NCBI GenBank assembly: GCA_910575005.1
Contig: CAJTCL010000003.1
Coordinates: 1-64,000 of the forward strand
From: Lachnospiraceae bacterium
Lineage (GTDB): Bacteria; Bacillota; Clostridia; Lachnospirales; Lachnospiraceae
Length of the DNA stretch: 64,000 nt
Direction: 5' to 3'
Shown: in pieces, positions 59,401 through 64,000 of the stretch
Position numbering within the stretch: position 1 is the first letter of the stretch
How the letters are laid out: each line of letters begins with the position of its first letter
Program-made: the position numbers and the translations under genes
Notes under the pieces: generated by a model
Database searches by the model: none
What the model was told of the DNA's origin: nothing
Seen by the model: the letters and a program-made list of their open reading frames with translations, nothing else

Positions 59401-62044
59401 GTATCGTGGCAATCTGAAGTTTACAGTGACAGACAAGTCTGGAAATACAAAAACTTACAGAGATCAAGAAAACCAAATTGTAGTCGATTCCATTTCCCCT
59501 GTAATGAAGGTTTCCTATGTGCCAGTTAATTCCTCTGGAAATAAGGTATATTTTGACCAACAGGCCGTATTGAAATTTAAAATGACAGAGGCTAACTTTT
59601 ACAAAAAAGATGTGGAAGTGAAGATCAATGGAGAGCAAGCCGTTATTGAGGATTGGAAACGGGAATCGGGCACAGATCACTGGAATGGTTCTTTGACCTT
59701 AAAAGAAGATGGGGATTATACGGTGACGGTTACTTATCAGGATCGTTCTGGCAATGGGATGAAGGCTTCAGAGCAAAGTAGTTCTGACAGCCAAAAGAAG
59801 ACCTGGACTTCTCCAATTTTGGTGGTTGATAGTAAAAGGCCGCAGATTCAGGTGTCATATGACAATATAAATCCAGTTTATTCCGAGGCTGGCAATGATT
59901 ATTTTGATCGTACAAGAACTGCCACAGTCTATATTACAGATAAGAATTTTCGAGCAAATGAAGTGGAAGCTAAAGTGACAGCGGTGCGGGCAGATGAGTC
60001 ACCAGTGTCAGTCAGAGATTACACAGCAGAGTTAAAACAAGCTGCAAATTGGAAGAAAAACGGAGATACTTATTCAGCTAATCTTGTCTATGATGTAGAT
60101 GCACAGTACACATTTGATATCTCATATGAGGATATGGCGCACAATCAGGCCAGTACATATGATACAGATCATTTTACCATAGACACCACAGTGCCAGATA
60201 ATCTACAGATTAGTTACAGTGACAGTGTGTTAGAAACAGTATTGGAGAATATGACATTTGGATTTTATCAGGCCAGAATGACAGTAAAGATTACTGCAGA
60301 GGATGATGTGGCGGGGATCCATCACTTTATTTATAGTTATAAAAACGCAGAGAATGTCAGCGGTGTGAATAATCAAATGTTAGAACAGCAAATTGAAAAA
60401 GCGCAGATTATTTACAGCAATGGTAAGCGGCTTGCCACAGCGGAGTTTTCGATTCCGCAGTCCGAGTTAGATCAAAATAATCAATTTAATGGGATTGTAG
60501 AATTTGATGCCGTAGACAACAGCAATCATCAGACTAAGTTGACCGATACGCGCCGAATTGTAGTGGACACCATTGCACCCACAGCGGAGGTGACATACAA
60601 TGCACCTACAACCAGTGCGAATGGTATTGATTATTATGCCCAGGCGGTGGAAGGACAGATTGCCATTACCGAAGCCAATTTCCAGGCAGAAGATGTGCAG
60701 GTGACAGCCACCAAGGATGGCGCGCCATATATGATCAATGTCAGTTGGAGTGATCAGAGTACCGATCTTCATCACGGAAGTTTTCAGTTTAGTGAAGATG
60801 GAGATTATCAGGTATCAATCACCTATCAAGACAAGTCAGGAAATGTTATGGCAGAGTATCAGTCCAACCAACTGACGGTGGACAGTACGGCTCCAGTAGT
60901 GACAATTGCAGAAATTGCAGATCAAACTGCATATAACCAAGATACCATTGGATTCAAGGTTTCCGTGGATGATGAGAATTTTGATTTGTCCAGTTTTCAG
61001 CCTTCACTGACCGGAGTGGTACGCCAGGAAAATGGAACATTTGCTACGAAGGATTTTTCAGAGCTAGGCAGGATTGAGGCAGTGGAGTCTGGCAAGCATT
61101 ATGAATACGTGATTGATAATATCACAGAGGATGCGATCTATACTTTGTCCTGTGCAGTGGAGGATTTGTCTTTAAATGCCACTAGCGAAATGAATGTGAT
61201 TGAGAACAGCAACAGTGCTATGGACAGCATTATGTTTTCCGTAAACCGCAATGGTTCCACATTTATGTTGAGTGAATCTACCCAAAAGTTAGTGGACAAC
61301 TATTATGTACAAGAAGTCGGTGAGGCAGTGGTTTTGCAGGAAGTCAATTGTGACCCAGTTGTGGAGCATAAAATCATGGTCAATGGCAGTACTATCAGAG
61401 AAAACAGCCAATATCAAGTGCAGGATAAACAGGGTAAGAATACCTGGTATCAGTATGATTATGTAATTGACAAAGATGTTTTTGAAGAAGAAGGCGATTA
61501 TATGGTAGTGATTTCTACCACAGATCAGGCAGATAATCAGGCGTACAGCGATATCAAAAACGTGGAGACTTCTTTTGTGGTAGATCGCACCGCTCCGGTG
61601 GTGACAGTTTCTGGTCTTGCAGACAACGGAAAGTATCAGGTAGAAACTCAGAATGTAAATGTAATTCCTACAGATGATGGCGGCAATCTCAAGAGTCTTT
61701 CTATCTCTATTTATGACAGGGCAGATAAATTGTTGAAACAGGCCGTATCATTAGAGGCAGGAGCGCTTAGCAAGAGTTTAGAAGAAAACGGCGGGATGCT
61801 ACGATTTGAAATTCCCCAAGGTATGGGACAGAAAATATCTGTTTTATGCCAGGATGCAGCAGGTAATGTGTATCAAAAGATTTACAAAAATATTACCGTT
61901 TCCACAGACTGGTATGTTATGTTTATGACAAATAAGCCATTTGTCTATGGAGGAACTGCGGCAGCCGCAGTTGTGGTGACAATATCAACCGCAGGAATTA
62001 CCCTGAGACAAAGAAAGAGAAGGAGGAAGAACATCAGCCATTAA
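53423..62044 (+). CDS. Giant Ig-like repeat surface protein, 2873 aa
   Basis: The start is ATG 53423 behind AAGGGGAATAGGG (the longer frame from 53399 has no site). A signal peptide lies at ~1-30. An N-terminal region (~35-520) includes a CnaB-like segment and repeats of SPEDG/TPEDG type. About eighteen Ig-like units follow (~520-2800), each marked by a linker such as VDQTDP, IDKTDP or VDSTAP. They alternate two subtypes, one with LSGIDYVEWRE and RIYDKAGN, the other with EEHFDAADLTA and LQKNENW. The C-terminus has one hydrophobic span (~2838-2858, GTAAAAVVVTISTAGITL) and RQRKRRRKN but no LPXTG. It is a long membrane-anchored stalk or adhesin, placed directly after the Tad/kinase genes. Confidence 0.88.
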   Translation: MKTAKRKRAIAFVLAFLLVLQAVCREEYVQAIAVRNNTYEAVDQYSFSVTEKLEESEKQIPIVGAKVQMTVSDRINTISPGDGSVSPEDGKITPEDGMVSPMDALLIPGTVLGTGITDQEGKVTVSVPKGVKSQFCEYTITKEGYHTLEKVTMEDAAPEKDIEASLSWIPVFEKEEAQEITWKTEGYKNVLVDSQGNEILGASYAIVRAKDNRHKILEKDEVEKYVVIDQNTGEIRPQDLQKFYQDAGSSKEEFRELPLILTIQAQISDTKDQKVETAEYTLQMGKAKDIVTWEPFAEDILVRGTESARLKAQSVGGQAVNYKLLEGETIVKAEPRDGRITFHHPHIGRVVAKAYTTESSLYQPAENQYQFSVLNRNIDRNALKLNGFQYDQDGRLKEVIIDYGTYKENPSWFVGDRLTVTMPGFEFNHVKEEQDEWKDCYPLTQVSPSDGRVNAEFSMKEIKSGKRTGTVKAENIQWDCHKPHALKISYLEEEIGNNFVAKVFDKIKKYFTKQKVVVELSATDTESGVSRMVWKLGDREIVLTEEDIETEPTTGVSTGRFLAEEEELKEQEWNLNFKVWDRAGNQADYKEEQQYIVWDTKAPKIEILSKEKKTYYKEPREVTIKVTETYFAAEKICASLTAYDGNLHKQPQTMVQIREKSVAVKDLAEELQKQEVWHSVGNVHTVKIVYDAEANYEFEIEAEDIVGNKSPKQKETFWIDKTPPTEPQFSYQSKAEIYDVKEEGINKKYCSADVVVTIKTQDTLSGVERLEWREDTNSEWKKVNFIVEKFMVTGRVTLSTEGERTIQIRVFDKAGNITEHTDSENRVIIDKTNPKLTVSYQKEQAVNGNYYNQTRTATISIKEKYFNAKDVNAKLQLQDAAGKSLSEQAKIKIAGKTVKVTEVLEELQKKENWTVSGETHSIEIAYFEDAKYQIWFQAEDLAGNKSNQYQEDFWVDQTDPAEPQIVYSEQRTVSDHQKKEHYYNKNVIVTIHTEDNLSGIDYVEWRENSNSNWNAAKCEMQGTAGTARFTIDAEGSRNISVRIYDKAGNCTEHTDGDHQVIIDWTDPVLTVSYGEEQAVNGNYYKKERTATILVEEEHFNAAGITAGLQAKNAFGKLLSTETEIKVADKTIKAVDLSVELQKEENWKASGNTHEITIVYSKDAQYEVWIQAEDLAGNQSNKYQENFWVDQSKPKQPVIKYNKEQNQVFEDDTNKKYYKSNVYVSIMAEDGLSGIDFIEWRENKESDWESVDFTVEGTTAAAKITLDTEGQRHISVRIYDKAGNCVEYTDKDNQIIIDKTDPVLSVSYGREQVWQEGYYGRTRIAEVTVEEEHFDAADLTASLLLRDAEGSLLAEETEVLVNGKKVTVAKALKELQKNENWSTSGNTHTTTIVYSEDAKYEIEIQVKDLARNQSQEYTEIFWIDQTKSEQPVITYSDAQNQVEGKQIKKYYNKNVTVNVTVEDNLSGIDRMEWREYGESDWHLLELKAEGTAVFASFTLEQEGQRNISLRIYDRAGNLTEYTDIDHQIIIDKTKPVLSVIYDKQEAENKNYYRSTRTAVITVKEEHFDAADLTAEILLKNAAGKLLTEQEILVAGKQVTATEALKELQKNENWIASGNIHKITVIYAEDAAYEVKIHIKDLARNESQKYTEKFWVDQTEPKQPIITYSKEKNLVKGKKANKKYYSGNVFVEIKADDSMAGVDYMEWSVDDKKSWTKIGRKELEITGNAVTAKNLKIDQEGQKQIVAVRIYDKAGNCKEYTDSGNQIFIDRTNPVVRISYQEQQAMYDRYYDKPRTATISIEDKNFDASYVTVKAKAGDVTGSEISDNIKVVVDKKSIKMKELSQVLKKSGNWDYNKKEKVYQTTIEFSKDAEYQFSIETKDLALRTSNKEESYFCVDKTCPQELEISYNKPVLEKILEKVTFGYYKSHVIVNFSAKDDTAGIDTLSWNYTREPGVSDQNLSKQGGDVKQSELTFSKDRRQASYQMKLTAKEADQYRGNLKFTVTDKSGNTKTYRDQENQIVVDSISPVMKVSYVPVNSSGNKVYFDQQAVLKFKMTEANFYKKDVEVKINGEQAVIEDWKRESGTDHWNGSLTLKEDGDYTVTVTYQDRSGNGMKASEQSSSDSQKKTWTSPILVVDSKRPQIQVSYDNINPVYSEAGNDYFDRTRTATVYITDKNFRANEVEAKVTAVRADESPVSVRDYTAELKQAANWKKNGDTYSANLVYDVDAQYTFDISYEDMAHNQASTYDTDHFTIDTTVPDNLQISYSDSVLETVLENMTFGFYQARMTVKITAEDDVAGIHHFIYSYKNAENVSGVNNQMLEQQIEKAQIIYSNGKRLATAEFSIPQSELDQNNQFNGIVEFDAVDNSNHQTKLTDTRRIVVDTIAPTAEVTYNAPTTSANGIDYYAQAVEGQIAITEANFQAEDVQVTATKDGAPYMINVSWSDQSTDLHHGSFQFSEDGDYQVSITYQDKSGNVMAEYQSNQLTVDSTAPVVTIAEIADQTAYNQDTIGFKVSVDDENFDLSSFQPSLTGVVRQENGTFATKDFSELGRIEAVESGKHYEYVIDNITEDAIYTLSCAVEDLSLNATSEMNVIENSNSAMDSIMFSVNRNGSTFMLSESTQKLVDNYYVQEVGEAVVLQEVNCDPVVEHKIMVNGSTIRENSQYQVQDKQGKNTWYQYDYVIDKDVFEEEGDYMVVISTTDQADNQAYSDIKNVETSFVVDRTAPVVTVSGLADNGKYQVETQNVNVIPTDDGGNLKSLSISIYDRADKLLKQAVSLEAGALSKSLEENGGMLRFEIPQGMGQKISVLCQDAAGNVYQKIYKNITVSTDWYVMFMTNKPFVYGGTAAAAVVVTISTAGITLRQRKRRRKNISH

Positions 62045-62051
62045 AAAGATC

Positions 62052-62084
62052 ATGAAAGTAGTACTATTGTTTCTTTCATTTTTC
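62052..62084 (+). terminator. Weak terminator after the giant gene
   Basis: ATGAAAG (62052-62058) can pair with CTTTCAT (62073-62079), followed by TTTTT. The stem is AT-rich with a long loop. Confidence 0.4.
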
Positions 62085-62096
62085 CATAATTATTGA

Positions 62097-62102
62097 TATA
62101 AT
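62097..62102 (+). promoter_or_regulatory. Extended -10 promoter of the LRR protein gene
   Basis: A perfect TATAAT preceded by TGA (extended -10). The best -35 (CTTTCA, 62074-62079, 17 bases away) is poor. It is placed correctly for the gene at 62165. Confidence 0.5.
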
Positions 62103-62164
62103 AAAACATATATCATTTGAGGGGCAAGGAAGCCATGAAAGTCAACCAGGAAGGAGAAAAAGTT

Positions 62165-64000
62165 ATGGAAAAATGGAGAGACAGAGGAAAAAAGATTACC
62201 GCTATACTGTTATCCTTAATATTAATTCTGGGAGCAGTGGATTTATCAGTATTTGCGGTAAGTGCGGCAGAGACGAATTATGGAACCAAGTTAGACAGCG
62301 GCGACACAGGAGACTGCCAGTGGACGGTTTATGATTCTGATAATGACGGCACAGGTGATAAGCTGGTGATCAGCGGTGAAGGGGCGATGGGAAACAGAGA
62401 ATGGATTGAACCGCTTGTGGAGATTGAACCAGCGCCTTGGGGAGCGTTTTCCCAGACGATTGATACTGTTGTGATGGAAGAGGGCGTTGTAAAAACAGGT
62501 ATGGGTATATTTTGTGAGCATAATAATCTCACATCTGTGGTGATACCTGATAGTTTGACAGAGATTGTCCCGGGAACTTTTATGCGCTGTGCAGGGCTTA
62601 AATCCTTAACCATTCCGGCAGGAGTAGTGGAAATAGGGGCTAGCGCTTTTTATGAGAGTGGGCTTACCTCTATTGAGATCCCAGAAGGAATTGAGACCAT
62701 AAGAAACAGTGCGTTATATGGCTGCCGCGATCTTAAATCTGTGAAACTGCCCCAGAGTTTAAAAGCAATTGAAATGGTCGCTTTTGCCTTTTGCTCAGGG
62801 CTTACGTCCATTGAGATTCCAGAGGGCGTGGAAGAGATCAGGGAGCTTGCGTTTCATGAGTGTTCAGGTCTTGAATCTATAAAAATACCGAAAGGTATGT
62901 GCAGAATAGAATGGGAAACATTCACGGGCTGTACAAGTTTGAGAACATTGGTGATACCAGAAACTGTTACCAGTATTGCGAGACGGGCATTTAGCGGCTG
63001 TACCAGCCTTGAATCCATAGATTGGACAGACAGTATAAGAACCATTGAATTAGAAGCGTTTCAAGGCTGCACAAGTCTTAAGTCTGTTGAGCTGCCAAAG
63101 TTTCTTTCAAACATTGAAACTAGTGCTTTTTCAGATTGTACAAGCTTGGTATCTGTAGAGATACCAGAAGGTATGGAAAGTGTACCTGCGGGTATGTTTG
63201 CAGGCTGCACAAGTCTTACCTCTGTAAAGATACCGGAGGGTGTAAAACAAATTTTCCAACAAGCATTTCGAGGCTGTAATCTTACCTCTGTCGTAATTCC
63301 AGAAAGCACTACAAATATATGGGACGGAGCATTTAAGGATTGCCAAAGGTTTGAAAATATTATTTTTAAAGGCAAGAAATGCAGTTATTCTCATCAAATG
63401 TTAAGTAACACAGCAAGTAATCTCACTGCTTATGTGCCAGTGGGTTCCAGTGATTATTATGATAAGTTGAGCCAATATGGAAATCCGAATATCACTGTCA
63501 CAGAATATGATGTGGATTTTGCACAGCAGCCGCAAAATCAGAGCGCTGTATTAGGGCGCAGTGCAAAGTTCTCCGTTGTGGCAGAAGGAAGTGTGGCAGG
63601 GGAGCAGTCGTATGATTATCAATGGCAAAAGCAGCTTAGCAGTGGAGATTGGGAAGATATCCCAGACGCCAATCAGGATTCTTATCATTTGAAAGCTATT
63701 ACAGCTTCAGACATTGGCAAATATCGCTGTGTGGCCACTATGAAGGCATTGGGCATACCATTGTGTTCTAAACTATCACAGGAGGCAGAACTGGTGATTG
63801 GCAAGGTAACGCCGTATCTTGCAGAGGCTCCCACGGCGACGGCCATTACCTATGGCCAGAAATTAAACGACAGCACGTTAAACGGCGGAAAGGTACAGTA
63901 TAGCGGTGACAGCAGCCTGGAAGGTTATGATATGGCTGTAGATGGTTTCTTTTACTGGGATCATGAGGAGACAGAAAAGAGGCCTTCTGCGTTCACAGAC
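62165..64000 (+). CDS. BspA-like leucine-rich repeat surface protein (partial, runs off the end)
   Basis: The frame stays open for 612 codons to the last base, so the C-terminus is missing. A signal peptide covers ~1-38 (ITAILLSLILILGAVDL). Residues ~115-405 hold about twelve LRR_5 repeats of ~23 residues with the pattern FxGCTSLxSVxIPEGVxxI, as in Treponema/Bacteroides BspA proteins. An Ig-like domain follows (~450-545; YDYQWQKQLSSGDWEDIPDA, then DIGKYRCVAT), and the start of another repeat region comes after it. ATG 62165 behind AAGGAG is preferred to in-frame ATG 62135. It is probably an adhesin with its own promoter. Confidence 0.9.
   Translation, partial: MEKWRDRGKKITAILLSLILILGAVDLSVFAVSAAETNYGTKLDSGDTGDCQWTVYDSDNDGTGDKLVISGEGAMGNREWIEPLVEIEPAPWGAFSQTIDTVVMEEGVVKTGMGIFCEHNNLTSVVIPDSLTEIVPGTFMRCAGLKSLTIPAGVVEIGASAFYESGLTSIEIPEGIETIRNSALYGCRDLKSVKLPQSLKAIEMVAFAFCSGLTSIEIPEGVEEIRELAFHECSGLESIKIPKGMCRIEWETFTGCTSLRTLVIPETVTSIARRAFSGCTSLESIDWTDSIRTIELEAFQGCTSLKSVELPKFLSNIETSAFSDCTSLVSVEIPEGMESVPAGMFAGCTSLTSVKIPEGVKQIFQQAFRGCNLTSVVIPESTTNIWDGAFKDCQRFENIIFKGKKCSYSHQMLSNTASNLTAYVPVGSSDYYDKLSQYGNPNITVTEYDVDFAQQPQNQSAVLGRSAKFSVVAEGSVAGEQSYDYQWQKQLSSGDWEDIPDANQDSYHLKAITASDIGKYRCVATMKALGIPLCSKLSQEAELVIGKVTPYLAEAPTATAITYGQKLNDSTLNGGKVQYSGDSSLEGYDMAVDGFFYWDHEETEKRPSAFTD

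Noticed and set aside
53423-62044. Sortase-anchored surface proteins
   Set aside because: No LPXTG or similar motif was found at the C-termini of the complete secreted proteins (5983, 8298, 13568, 23139, 26948, 53423); the giant protein ends in a plain hydrophobic span and basic tail.

Overview
The window looks like a chromosomal segment of a Gram-positive gut Clostridia bacterium, most likely Lachnospiraceae. The evidence is an AT-leaning base composition, AGGAGG ribosome-binding sites, the Firmicutes ylxM-ffh-rpsP-khpA-rimM-trmD / rplS-rbgA-rnhB-ylqG-ylqH-yraN gene order, a 1178-residue pyruvate:ferredoxin oxidoreductase typical of anaerobes, and many secreted proteins built from FIVAR, LamG, Ig-like and BspA leucine-rich modules without LPXTG anchors. 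The species is not claimed.

Layout. Positions 1-1800 are decayed accessory DNA: two tiny hydrophobic peptides, an ORF interrupted by TAG, iteron-like repeats, and remnants of an IS4-like and an IS3-family transposase. Positions 1860-5715 hold the translation/secretion operon from ylxM to trmD. Positions 5800-15442 are an island of three large secreted proteins, two FIVAR proteins and a thioredoxin-CAP-LRR protein, inserted between trmD and rplS, which are normally adjacent. Positions 15469-23041 resume the conserved order: rplS, lepB, rbgA, a second lepB, rnhB, a FliK-like and an FlhB-tail protein, yraN and pgeF. Positions 23053-29420 carry a small secreted-protein gene between 30-bp inverted repeats, a divergent HxlR regulator/nitroreductase pair, an ABC-F ATPase and a secreted fibronectin-type protein. 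Positions 29550-36797 carry a PAS-GGDEF-GAF-GGDEF-EAL cyclic-di-GMP protein and pyruvate:ferredoxin oxidoreductase.

Positions 37057-62044 form the most interesting unit. It is a Gram-positive Tad (type IVc) pilus locus (tadZ, tadA, tadB, tadC, flp, two TadE-like pseudopilins, a large DUF5702-like protein, prepilin peptidase) that runs into a WG-repeat protein, an FHA protein, a PP2C phosphatase, a membrane Ser/Thr kinase, a small membrane protein, and a 2873-residue Ig-repeat surface protein. The FHA protein and the small membrane protein both carry tandem Thr-x-Val-Leu motifs, in each case with one pair exactly 11 residues apart. I propose these as kinase targets and FHA ligands. An XRE regulator is divergent from tadZ, and a perfect 7-1-7 palindrome fills the spacer of the predicted tad promoter. 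The window ends inside a BspA-like leucine-rich repeat protein.

Intergenic elements of note are a four-unit ~40-bp tandem repeat between tadA and tadB, a structured element found in two different 5' leaders (17.7 and 29.3 kb), mutually exclusive hairpins between rplS and lepB, and a promoter-terminator pair without an ORF near 8.0 kb. I saw no rRNA, tRNA or CRISPR array. All family assignments come from reading the translated sequences; no database search was run.
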